Source: Anaerobacterium chartisolvens (GTDB lineage: Bacteria; Bacillota; Clostridia; Acetivibrionales; DSM-27016). From it: 64,000 nt of DNA. The number at the start of each line of letters is the position of its first letter. Position 1 is the first letter of the stretch. Positions 50,220-59,025 of this stretch are shown here, piece after piece. The position numbers were made by a program, and so were the translations under genes. The stretch lies in assembly GCF_003337415.1 (NCBI RefSeq), contig NZ_QPJT01000021.1, forward strand, positions 19,924-83,923, given 5' to 3'. The notes under the pieces were generated by a model, which did not search any database, was not told where the DNA came from, and saw only the letters and a program-made list of their open reading frames with translations.

Positions 50220-52886
50220 ATGGACTTTCAAAGCTATATTGAACAAACTATATACAGCTGCCCCTATAACATAACCTTTTCAGGGAATAAACGCGGATTT
50301 CTAAACAGGTGGCTTGTAACAGGCAAGGCAGCCCAGCCCCACGGGGATAAAAGCCTTGAACCTTATCTCGGCACAGATGCCGCAATATTATATAACGCAC
50401 GTCACACAGAGCTTGCACAGGAGGAGCTTGAAAGCAGCTGGAGATATTACTGCTGTACAAAGCTGGATGATGATACACAGATAGAGTATTGCAGGAATAA
50501 TCCCGAGCAGATGTTCTCTAAGGACAGGGATGCCTATATTTACTGCCTTTGCTGTATTCACTGTTCCGACGGGGGAGATTTTCTGTTTTTTACCGATCCG
50601 CAGATACCCATAAGGGTATGGATAAACGGAGTATTGGTTTTTACTGTTACCCGGGAATATATGATAAAGCAGCATGTATTTGCGGTAAGGCTTAGAAAGG
50701 GTATGAACAGTGTTCTTGTAGAGAAGCCGGATTTTATGTGCTTTAAAGCCTTAACCCCATATACCTCCAGATTTCACCTGGAGTTTACGCCGTTAGAGCA
50801 TATGCTTAAAAAAGGATTGCGCCAATTCTATGACGCAGGTCAGCTTAAGATATTGAAAAATAATTACAGAATTGCACCTGACAAAGCATTTTTTAATTCA
50901 GGAGAAAGCATTTTTATTACTGTTATACCCAGATATATTAAAGATGCAAAGCCCGAGGAAATAGAGGTGAGCGTATATGACGCGACAGGAAAGGCTTTGG
51001 CCTGTTCGAAGGAGAGCACCTTTAAAAGAATAATGATAAGCCTTGATGAAAAAATATCGGGAACGCTTTTAATAAAGGTTGGCGGATGCAGATGCAGATG
51101 CAGAAATCAGTCTGAGGTATATGTTTTTAAGGGAGATTTTGTCTCAAGGCTTGAGCTGATGGCATTTGAGGCCGAAATGAGAACCGACTGCGACGAAAGC
51201 ATATCTAAAACCATAAGAAGAATGGCGGAGGTTCCCGATATTGAGTCAAGCTGCTTTAAGAATACAATGGAGCTTATAACCGACTCCATTTATGAGCCCT
51301 TGCTGGAGCAGCTGTTTGTGCTGGAGGGTATTACGGGATGCTCCTGCACTCATACCGAAGTAAGGGATATATTTACAATATCAAATAAAAGAATAATGGT
51401 GTTTAAGGACAGTGAAATTGATGACGGGTTTATAGTCTACCCGATACATTTTCCTGCCAATTACAAGCTGAAGGATAAGCACCCCTTAATAATCTATTTT
51501 CTGTATGGAGCAGGATACGCAAGCTATCCCTATGCGGCGGAGTATATTGAAAGACAGATGTTTGAGGATGCTGTAATACTGAATATATGCGGCAGGGGAG
51601 GAATGAACAGGGATTACATAAGTGAGGGGGTGATTCTGAACGCTATAGATGAAGTGATAAAAAGGTTTAATATAGACAGGGACAAAATATTTTGCGTAGG
51701 TGAATGCACGGGAACCTTAAAGGCCATAGGCATGGCGCTTAGAAAGCCCGATCTGTTTTCGGGTCTGATAGGTATTGAAGGAACTGCACGGCTTGACATA
51801 AGGAACCCTGAGTTTGAATGTCTTGGAAATTTGGATAACATAAAAATATACCAGCTTAATAATATTGAGGATGCAATTTTTAACGCAGCCAGAGTAATTG
51901 ATACTCTTAAAAAATTTCGTCAGAATAAGAGCTGGAATTTCAGTGGTTTTAGCCATATTCAGTTCAGTACCATGCTTAATTCGGGTCAATTGCTTAAAAT
52001 TTTCAACAGCACAAATAGAGAAAGATATCCCAAAGAAATATTTTTTATTACGGAGGAGCCGATATACAACAAGTCCTACTGGATAAGGCTTGATTATATT
52101 GAAAGCCTTGGGGAGAAAGCCCGCATAGAAGCCAAGATAGAGGGAACTAAGCTTATAGAGATAAGCTGCCGCAACATTAAAAGGCTTGCGCTGCTCTTAG
52201 CGCGTGGGGAAATGGGGCTTGAAAGCAGCATAAACATATCAATTAACGGATATAGCTGTAATGTTTGCTTAGCGGCATATTCGGAAAGCTCCATAACAAT
52301 CGGAAACGACGGTATATTTATAGAGACGAGGGAGCTTACGCATAACAGCTTCAGCGAGGAATATAACTGCTTTCAGATTGATGAGAGGCTTCTTGGGATA
52401 AAGAGGGTGTATTATTCAAGGTGTACCGTTATAAAGCCTTGCGGCAATGATAGAAAAAGTGCTTTACAAAGGATATTCCGGCTTTTGAAGGCGCCCTTAA
52501 AGGAAAAGGTCAGAAACTATAAATACGGTGTTTTGGCAGAGGATGAGCTAAGCTCGGATAGTCTTAAGGGGACAAGCCTTGTGTATATAATAGCCGCAGA
52601 TGATTTTAGAGGCATAAGGCATGAATTGATAATGGGGTCGGGCATAAGCCTGTCGGACGGCTTCATGGAGTACCGCGGCAAAAAATACCGCGGGGACTAT
52701 TTTGCGTTAATAAGGCATGACAGTCCATTTGACCCCGAGAAATCGGTATTGCTTGCCATATGCTCCGGCGGGGAGGCCATGACACAGATGACGGGGCTTT
52801 TGAATTCTTTTGACTATAGCCCTGCCTTCTATAATGATGTAATTATTTACAGCAGAGGGGACTATGAGTATTTCAGAAGTACGTGA
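50220..52886 (+). CDS. Esterase-like paralogue 2 with Cys nucleophile
   Basis: 888 residues, same module order as paralogue 1. Elbow GECTG with Cys496; probable His in FSGFSHIQF; probable acid in NNIEDAIF. The first ~115 residues are nearly identical to paralogue 3, while the middle diverges. An Arg/Cys insert (GGCRCRCRNQ) is encoded by a GCAGAT micro-repeat near 51085. The start is ATG 50220, after GGGAGG at 50202; in-frame sequence back to 50091 overlaps paralogue 1 and is not homologous. Confidence 0.82.
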   Translation: MDFQSYIEQTIYSCPYNITFSGNKRGFLNRWLVTGKAAQPHGDKSLEPYLGTDAAILYNARHTELAQEELESSWRYYCCTKLDDDTQIEYCRNNPEQMFSKDRDAYIYCLCCIHCSDGGDFLFFTDPQIPIRVWINGVLVFTVTREYMIKQHVFAVRLRKGMNSVLVEKPDFMCFKALTPYTSRFHLEFTPLEHMLKKGLRQFYDAGQLKILKNNYRIAPDKAFFNSGESIFITVIPRYIKDAKPEEIEVSVYDATGKALACSKESTFKRIMISLDEKISGTLLIKVGGCRCRCRNQSEVYVFKGDFVSRLELMAFEAEMRTDCDESISKTIRRMAEVPDIESSCFKNTMELITDSIYEPLLEQLFVLEGITGCSCTHTEVRDIFTISNKRIMVFKDSEIDDGFIVYPIHFPANYKLKDKHPLIIYFLYGAGYASYPYAAEYIERQMFEDAVILNICGRGGMNRDYISEGVILNAIDEVIKRFNIDRDKIFCVGECTGTLKAIGMALRKPDLFSGLIGIEGTARLDIRNPEFECLGNLDNIKIYQLNNIEDAIFNAARVIDTLKKFRQNKSWNFSGFSHIQFSTMLNSGQLLKIFNSTNRERYPKEIFFITEEPIYNKSYWIRLDYIESLGEKARIEAKIEGTKLIEISCRNIKRLALLLARGEMGLESSINISINGYSCNVCLAAYSESSITIGNDGIFIETRELTHNSFSEEYNCFQIDERLLGIKRVYYSRCTVIKPCGNDRKSALQRIFRLLKAPLKEKVRNYKYGVLAEDELSSDSLKGTSLVYIIAADDFRGIRHELIMGSGISLSDGFMEYRGKKYRGDYFALIRHDSPFDPEKSVLLAICSGGEAMTQMTGLLNSFDYSPAFYNDVIIYSRGDYEYFRST

Positions 52887-52940
52887 AAGAAAAGAAAATG
52901 AGTATGTTTTACAAAAGACTTGCGGGAGAGGCATATGCTT

Positions 52941-55619
52941 ATGGACTTTGAGAGCTATATTAAACAAATTATATACAGTTGCCCCTACAATATAACCTTT
53001 TCAGGCAATAAATGCGGATTTCTAAACAGGTGGCTTGTAACAGGCAAGGACGCACAGTCCCATGGCGATAAAAGCCTTGAGCCTTATATCGGCACAGATG
53101 CCACAATATTATATAACGCACAGCACACAGAGCTTGCACAGGAGGAGCTTGAAAGCAACTGGAGGTATTACTGCTGTACAAAGCTGGATGATGATACACA
53201 GATAGAATATTGCAGGAATAATCCCGAGCAGATGTTCTCTAAGGACAGGGATGCCTATATTTACTGTCTTTGCTGTATTTACTGTGAGGATGAGCAGGAC
53301 TATTTGTTTTTTGTCGATCCGCAGATACCCATAAGGATATGGATAAACGGATTGCTGGTTTTTGCTGTTACTTCGGGATACATGATAAATAAATATACCT
53401 TTGCAATAAGGCTTTCAAAAGGAATAAACAGCATACTGGTGGAAAAGGAGATGTTAAAATTATTCAGAGGCTTTAGCCCGTATACATCCAGATTTCATAT
53501 GGAATTTGTTCCCATAAGGGTTATTGTTGAAAGTGACATTAGGCAGTTTTATGACAGAAACCAATTTAAAATATTAGAGAAAGAGTACAAAATAATACCT
53601 GACAGAGCCTTTTTTGACGGGAGGGAGGATATATCTATTACAGTTGTTCCACGGTATATAACCGATATTAAGCCCGAAAGGATAACGGTGAGTATATTTG
53701 ACGCATCCCTCCGAAAAATAATTGATACTGAGGGATACACCTTTAGAAGGCTTCTGCTGAAACCGGATGGAGAAATAAGAGGCACGCTTCTTATAGAAGT
53801 CAAAAGTCATACAGGCAGCAAAAAAGCCGGAGCATATGTTTTCAAGGGGGATTTTTCACAACATCTAAAGCAATTGGGCATGATAGCTGAAAAAAGAAAG
53901 GATTATCATAGCAGCATTTTTAATTTTATCAAAAGAGCTTCTGAAATACCGGATGCCAACTTATTTTTTTTCAGAAATACCTTAGAGCTGATGACGGAGC
54001 ATATTTATGAATCCGTTCTAAAGCAATTGTTTGCCGTAGAGGGTGCAGTTATTTATTGTGATGAAAATTGTTGTGAAAAAACAATATTAAGCATATCTGA
54101 AAAAAGAGCACTGGTATTTAAGGACAGTGAGACGGATGACAAATTTACCGCATACCTACTTCATCTTCCTCGGGATTACAGCCTTAACAAAAGGTATGCT
54201 TTAACGGTTTATTTTATATATGGGACAGGCTATTCAACATACCCGTATGCCATGGATTTCATTGAGAGGCAGCTTTTTGACGGCACTATAGTATTAACCA
54301 TATGCGGCAGGGGAGGGATGAACAGGGATTACATAAATGAAGGTGATATTTTAACAATTATAAAAGGCATAGTTGAAAAATACAATATTGACAGAGACAG
54401 GATATTTTGTATAGGAGGATGTACCGGAACCTTAAGGGCTATAGGCATGGGAATAAGAATGCCGGGGCTGTTTGCAGGGATAATGGGCGTGGAGGGCACG
54501 GCAAGGCTTGATATAAGAAAGCCTGAGCTTGAATATCTAAAAAACCTGGATAATTTAAGAATATTGCAGCTTAATAATATTGAGGATGCAATTTTTAACA
54601 CCGCAAGAGTGCTGGACACTCTAAACCGGTTCCGTCATAATAAAAGCTGGAATTTCAGCGGATTTAGCCATATTCAGTTTGACACAATGCTCAGCTCAAG
54701 TAAATTAATAAAAATACTTCTTGGAATAAAAAGAGAAAGATATCCTAAAGAAATATTTTTTATTACGGACGAGCCAATATACAACAAGTCCTATTGGATA
54801 AGGCTCGATTATATTGAAAGCCTTGAGGACAAAGCCCGCATAGAAGCCACGATATCAGGAGCTAAGCTTATTTGTATAAGCTGCAGCAATGTTAAAAGTC
54901 TTACACTGCTCTTAGCGCGTGAGGAAATGGGGCTTGAGGACAGCATAAACATATCAATTAACGGATATAGCTGTAATGTTTATTTGGGGGAGTATTCGGA
55001 AAGCTCCATAACTCTCCGAAGCGGCGGCATTTCTATAGAAAACAGAAGTCTTACCAGAGATAGCTTTGCTAAAGAATATGACTGCTTTCAAATCAATGAG
55101 CGCCTTCTTGGAATAAAGAGAGTGTACGGCTCAAGATGCACTGTTATAAAGCCTTGCAGTCAGGAGAGGAAAAGCCTTTCAAGAAGGATGTTTCTGCTTT
55201 TAAAGGACCCTATGAGGGAAAAGGTGAGAAATTATAAATATGGCGTTCTAACGGAGGATGAGTTAAGGCATGACAAGCTGGAGGATACAAGCCTTGTGTA
55301 CATAATAGCTCCCGATACCGTCGGAGGTAACGTCGGTACCACCGGCAAAGAAATAAGAGAGGAATTGCTAAAGGGCTCGGGAGTAAGCATGTCGGGCGGC
55401 TGCATGGAGTACCGAGGCAAAAAATACTGCGGTGACTATTTTGCATTAATAAGGAGTGACAGCCCCTTTAACGGGGAGAGATCGGTATTGCTGGCCATAT
55501 GCTCTACAGGAGAGGCCATGACACAGATGGCAGGGCTTTTGAGCTCCTTTGACTATAGCCCTGTTTTTTACAACGACGCAATTGTATACAGCAGTACGGG
55601 ATATGAGTATTTCAGATAA
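52941..55619 (+). CDS. Esterase-like paralogue 3 with Cys nucleophile
   Basis: 892 residues from ATG 52941, chosen by alignment with paralogue 2 (MDFxSYI start); ATG 52935 is two codons upstream. Elbow GGCTG with Cys494, probable His in FSGFSHIQF and acid in NNIEDAIF. The N-terminal end resembles paralogue 2, but the last ~190 residues resemble paralogue 1 (TVIKPCSQERKSLSRR). No signal peptide. It is the last of the tandem series. Confidence 0.82.
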   Translation: MDFESYIKQIIYSCPYNITFSGNKCGFLNRWLVTGKDAQSHGDKSLEPYIGTDATILYNAQHTELAQEELESNWRYYCCTKLDDDTQIEYCRNNPEQMFSKDRDAYIYCLCCIYCEDEQDYLFFVDPQIPIRIWINGLLVFAVTSGYMINKYTFAIRLSKGINSILVEKEMLKLFRGFSPYTSRFHMEFVPIRVIVESDIRQFYDRNQFKILEKEYKIIPDRAFFDGREDISITVVPRYITDIKPERITVSIFDASLRKIIDTEGYTFRRLLLKPDGEIRGTLLIEVKSHTGSKKAGAYVFKGDFSQHLKQLGMIAEKRKDYHSSIFNFIKRASEIPDANLFFFRNTLELMTEHIYESVLKQLFAVEGAVIYCDENCCEKTILSISEKRALVFKDSETDDKFTAYLLHLPRDYSLNKRYALTVYFIYGTGYSTYPYAMDFIERQLFDGTIVLTICGRGGMNRDYINEGDILTIIKGIVEKYNIDRDRIFCIGGCTGTLRAIGMGIRMPGLFAGIMGVEGTARLDIRKPELEYLKNLDNLRILQLNNIEDAIFNTARVLDTLNRFRHNKSWNFSGFSHIQFDTMLSSSKLIKILLGIKRERYPKEIFFITDEPIYNKSYWIRLDYIESLEDKARIEATISGAKLICISCSNVKSLTLLLAREEMGLEDSINISINGYSCNVYLGEYSESSITLRSGGISIENRSLTRDSFAKEYDCFQINERLLGIKRVYGSRCTVIKPCSQERKSLSRRMFLLLKDPMREKVRNYKYGVLTEDELRHDKLEDTSLVYIIAPDTVGGNVGTTGKEIREELLKGSGVSMSGGCMEYRGKKYCGDYFALIRSDSPFNGERSVLLAICSTGEAMTQMAGLLSSFDYSPVFYNDAIVYSSTGYEYFR

Positions 55620-55662
55620 GCATTTAAGTTTTAAATATAAAAATAAAAAGGGGATGTTTAAT

Positions 55663-56301
55663 ATGTATAAGGTGCTTAAGCCGTGTAAAGAAACCTACAG
55701 GCTTGCGGGAGAGGCAATAAGGCAGGGAAAGGTCATTGTAGTGCCGACTGACGCTGTATATGCCGTTGTGTGCGACGCGTTTAATGAGAAAGCGGTGTCA
55801 AGGCTGAGGGAAATAAGACAAAGCCCGGAGGGAAAGCCTCTTTCGCTGATAATAGATAAAAACGACATTGAAAAGTTCTGTGAGGTAGGCAATGATTTAT
55901 TAAAAGAAATCATTGAAGTCCTTTTGCCTGGAAAGGTCAGCTTCCTTATAAATAAAAAGGGGGACGTATTTAAACACGCAGTGCCTGACAGCGATGCCAT
56001 ATGCGTGTTCTGGCAGGATAATGAAACTAAGGGAGTATATGAGGAGAGCAATACGGTGCTTGCCATCTCTTCGGCAAATAAGGCGGGAGCCGCTGAGGCA
56101 ACCACTCTTTCACAGGCTTTAGAATATTTTGGAGAAGAAATTGAGCTGTATATTGACAGTGGAGAGGAAAGGGGAAGCAAGGGGACAACACAGCTTGATA
56201 TAAGGGGAGAGAGCATTAAGGTTATGCGTGAGTCTCCCATGTGCCCTCTGGAGCATATAAATAAAATTCTTAAGGATAAGGGTGTTGATATTAAATTATG
56301 A
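55663..56301 (+). CDS. YrdC/Sua5-family protein (threonylcarbamoyl-AMP synthase type)
   Basis: 212 residues, YrdC core only, without the C-terminal Sua5 domain. GKVIVVPTDAVYAVVCDAF, RQSPEGKPLSLII, LLPGKVSFLI and SSANKAGAAEATTL match the family, which makes threonylcarbamoyl-AMP for tRNA t6A or acts in carbamoylation. The usual PTDTVYG reads PTDAVYA. ATG 55663 follows AAGGGG. As the last gene of the operon it may be a dedicated carbamoyl-type enzyme rather than the housekeeping copy. Confidence 0.8.
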   Translation: MYKVLKPCKETYRLAGEAIRQGKVIVVPTDAVYAVVCDAFNEKAVSRLREIRQSPEGKPLSLIIDKNDIEKFCEVGNDLLKEIIEVLLPGKVSFLINKKGDVFKHAVPDSDAICVFWQDNETKGVYEESNTVLAISSANKAGAAEATTLSQALEYFGEEIELYIDSGEERGSKGTTQLDIRGESIKVMRESPMCPLEHINKILKDKGVDIKL

Positions 56302-56323
56302 AGCAAACATAAGCTATTTATAT

Positions 56324-56352
56324 TTGACTTTATTTAACAATAGAATTATAAT
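56324..56352 (+). promoter_or_regulatory. Strong sigma-A-type promoter
   Basis: TTGACT (56324-56329), 17-bp spacer, TATAAT (56347-56352), followed 26 bp later by AGGAG and the ATG at 56391. It marks a new transcription unit after the large operon. Confidence 0.75.
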
Positions 56353-56390
56353 TAACAATGTTATTTTAAATTGCTTTAGGAGAAAACCTT

Positions 56391-57479
56391 ATGAATTGTA
56401 ATATATTGCCGGTTGTTTATCCCCCGATAAATGCTTTTCCGCATCAAGGCGCCTTATTCTCGGTTTTATTTGCAAGAGAAGAATGCAAACCATGGATTTT
56501 TAATAATTTTATACAGATCTATTCTTTAAAAGACTTGTATAAAAATGATTTGCGCAGCGGGACAATTGATTTTTATTATAATATGTATGGCGACTGGATG
56601 AACTTTTACATAAAAGCAAATCCATGGATAAAATTTAATTCCATACCTTTTGAATTTATAAAATCCTCCGGCATAAATTTTATTGAGTTTATAAAAAGCA
56701 GTATAAACGGGAATTGTTATTTATTTTTTGATGTTGATACCTACTATATTTCAGAATACAAATATTGGTATATGGAAAGCCATACGCCACATGACATATT
56801 TATTTATGGCTATGATGATGAAAAAAAGCTGTTTTACATGGGCGACAATACTATTGGGAAATATTGTCATGGGCATGTGACTTATGAAGAATTGCTAATA
56901 AGCTTAAATACCTTATCTGAAATTTATTCAGGCACTAATGAAGAAATATTTTGCCATAGTTATAGAGAGAAAGCTTTTAATTTAATAAAGGTTAAAAAAA
57001 ATGTCGAACGCAGCGGAGAAAATCCATTATTTCAAAAAGAAATATTTGGTATCAATATTAATAAAATCATAAATGACTTAAAGGAATATCTGCTTTGGGA
57101 TAATTATGGAGAAGGATATAGGCACAGCGATTTTTATGTGTATGGTATTGATTGCTATAATGAGCTGGAAAAATTTATTTACTATGCTATGGAGACTAAT
57201 CAGGAGGTTGACTACCGGGCGTTATATTCTTTTATAGAGCACAAGAAGCTAATGCTGCTAAGAATACAATATTTGTGCAATGAGTACGGCCTCAATATTT
57301 TAATGGATAAATATACAATTTTGGTTCAGAATTTTAACTTATTAATGAAGATTGTATTAAAAGCTAACATTAAGGTTAATAACTCAAAGGATTTATGGCA
57401 AAAAGCAATTAATCTTTTGGAAAAGTTCCGGTATGATGAGATTATTCTTTTAAATGAATTTATAACTAAGGTAGAATAA
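56391..57479 (+). CDS. BtrH-like / C39-peptidase-like protein
   Basis: 362 residues, AT-richer than the upstream operon. The centre, HDIFIYGYDDEKKLFYMGDN (residues ~134-153), resembles the His-containing strand pair of BtrH N-terminal and papain-fold proteins; BtrH moves an acyl group from a carrier protein to an aminoglycoside. The N-terminal nucleophile region (FPHQGALFSVLF) has no cysteine where one is expected, so activity is doubtful. Residues ~220-360 are helical. Its own promoter; position beside an acyl-carrier operon is suggestive only. Confidence 0.5.
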   Translation: MNCNILPVVYPPINAFPHQGALFSVLFAREECKPWIFNNFIQIYSLKDLYKNDLRSGTIDFYYNMYGDWMNFYIKANPWIKFNSIPFEFIKSSGINFIEFIKSSINGNCYLFFDVDTYYISEYKYWYMESHTPHDIFIYGYDDEKKLFYMGDNTIGKYCHGHVTYEELLISLNTLSEIYSGTNEEIFCHSYREKAFNLIKVKKNVERSGENPLFQKEIFGININKIINDLKEYLLWDNYGEGYRHSDFYVYGIDCYNELEKFIYYAMETNQEVDYRALYSFIEHKKLMLLRIQYLCNEYGLNILMDKYTILVQNFNLLMKIVLKANIKVNNSKDLWQKAINLLEKFRYDEIILLNEFITKVE

Positions 57480-57502
57480 CCATTCACATCAATTATTGCT
57501 TA

Positions 57503-57541
57503 AAAGACTGTTGCAGACATAATGCGGCAGTCTTTTTTTGT
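57503..57541 (+). terminator. Intrinsic terminator
   Basis: AAAGACTGTTGC pairs with GCGGCAGTCTT, followed by a run of seven or more Ts, 23 bp after the BtrH-like gene. Confidence 0.85.
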
Positions 57542-57577
57542 TTTTAAAAGACAAAAAAACATACATAAGACGAAATG

Positions 57578-57642
57578 TGTCGAAATAAAAATAGCAAAAT
57601 TAATAAATATTTGAAGGATATATATATAATAGTATAGAATAT
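57578..57642 (+). promoter_or_regulatory. Spo0A-like box plus sigma-H-like promoter upstream of the esterase
   Basis: TGTCGAA (57578-57584) matches the 0A-box core. Downstream, GAAGGATAT (57613-57621), 12-bp spacer and ATAGAATAT (57634-57642) fit the Bacillus sigma-H pattern RnAGGAWWW / RnnGAATWW. The same arrangement recurs at 58857. The gene starts 132 bp further on; the leader between is AT-rich. Confidence 0.55.
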
Positions 57643-57773
57643 AATATAATCCGATATTTGAGTCTATTAGCGCATATATATAATATAGAGCCCTGCTTTA
57701 TATAAATAGTTTTTTTAGTTTAAACAGGCGGTATACAAATAAATGATTATTAAGATAAGGAGGGGACTGCATT

Positions 57774-58733
57774 ATGAGTTATGAGGAGGAATATCTTAAG
57801 TTTGTGGATTCAAAAGAACCGCTGAGTAATCTGCAGAACAAGGATTGGTCCATATACATGGGGTACGGCAAAACATATCCTTATTTGTACGACATCCCCA
57901 GCAGTGAAAGGGAGGATTTTTTTGATGTCAGATATGGGCACGATCCCATACAGACACTGGATATTCATTATCTTAAGAGCACGAAAAGCAAAAAAAGACC
58001 TGTGGTTTTTTTTATACATGGAGGGGGATGGAACTGCGAGGATAAAAGCAATACCAGATATTATGCTTTGGACTGGGTAAACATGGGTTATACCGTTGTG
58101 TCCATAAATTACAGGCTGGCTCCTCATTCTCAGCATCCATGCCAGATTGAGGACTGCGCACTGGCTTTGAAATGGGTTATTGACAACATAAAAAAATACA
58201 GAGGAGATCCCAACAGAATAGTAGGAATAGGCCACTCGGCCGGCGCACACCTGCTTGCGCTGCTTGTTTGCGGAAAGCAATGGCATGAGCAGTTTAACAT
58301 TAACATCAAAAAGTTAAAATGCTGGATTCCGGTAAGCGGTATTTTTGATTTCAATATGTATGATAACTATTTAAATCCCATGCTGGGCACATTGATAAAC
58401 GAGATGCTTGGCGAAGGAAATAAGGACACCTGCTCCGTTAATATGCATATCACGGGCAAGGAGCCTCCGTGCTTTATTTTGCATGGAGGGGATGACTGGC
58501 TTGTGCCTCGCTCCAACTCCATATTGCTATACGATATGCTCAATAAAAAAGGGTGTGGAGATGTCCGGCTTGAAATAGTCAAAGGCTACTGGCATTGCAA
58601 TATGATGCTGGGGTATGACAAGCCGGGGCATATGCCTGGGCAACTGATTAACGCATACCTTGAAAAATTTATAAATCATGGACTGGAAGAATATCAGGAG
58701 CAGATTACAGATAAAAAGCTTGTTAACATATAG
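57774..58733 (+). CDS. Carboxylesterase of the hormone-sensitive-lipase type
   Basis: 319-residue alpha/beta hydrolase: oxyanion HGGGW (about residue 82), nucleophile GHSAG (Ser ~159), acid in LHGGDDWLVP and His in KGYWHCN. No signal peptide. It hydrolyses short-chain esters; natural substrate unknown. AAGGAGGGG precedes the ATG. Probably made at the transition to stationary phase, given the promoter. Confidence 0.9.
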   Translation: MSYEEEYLKFVDSKEPLSNLQNKDWSIYMGYGKTYPYLYDIPSSEREDFFDVRYGHDPIQTLDIHYLKSTKSKKRPVVFFIHGGGWNCEDKSNTRYYALDWVNMGYTVVSINYRLAPHSQHPCQIEDCALALKWVIDNIKKYRGDPNRIVGIGHSAGAHLLALLVCGKQWHEQFNINIKKLKCWIPVSGIFDFNMYDNYLNPMLGTLINEMLGEGNKDTCSVNMHITGKEPPCFILHGGDDWLVPRSNSILLYDMLNKKGCGDVRLEIVKGYWHCNMMLGYDKPGHMPGQLINAYLEKFINHGLEEYQEQITDKKLVNI

Positions 58734-58737
58734 ATAA

Positions 58738-58780
58738 AAAACAGAATTGGCTGTCTCCTGACAGCCAATTCTGTTTTTTA
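58738..58780. terminator. Strong bidirectional-type terminator
   Basis: ACAGAATTGGCTGT (58741-58754) and ACAGCCAATTCTGT (58761-58774) are perfect 14-bp arms around a 6-nt loop, preceded by A5 and followed by T6. Confidence 0.92.
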
Positions 58781-58856
58781 TCAAGAGAAATTCAAATACC
58801 AATAATAAACCAATATGTACATAATGCGACAAAATAAAGGCATTGATATAAAAATA

Positions 58857-58912
58857 TGTCGAAATAAAATTAGTAAATGTTTGAAGGATATATTTGTAAT
58901 AGTATCGAATAT
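58857..58912 (+). promoter_or_regulatory. Spo0A-like box plus sigma-H-like promoter upstream of the chemoreceptor
   Basis: TGTCGAA (58857-58863), then GAAGGATAT (58883-58891), 12-bp spacer and ATCGAATAT (58904-58912). Apart from a few substitutions it is the same ~60-bp block as at 57578, with the same internal spacing of about 20 bp between box and promoter. Confidence 0.55.
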
Positions 58913-59025
58913 GTATGTGTGTAAAATAATTACTGTAAACATGTACATGGATTTAATGCCTTTAAGGTTCACTTGAAAAATCTTTAATTTGGTCTGTTTA
59001 CGACAACAAACAGGGGGGGCAAGCT

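Noticed and set aside
51085..51110. GCAGAT micro-tandem as a possible CRISPR or functional repeat
   Set aside because: Only three or four hexamer units inside a coding sequence; it is best read as slippage that created a short Cys/Arg insert.
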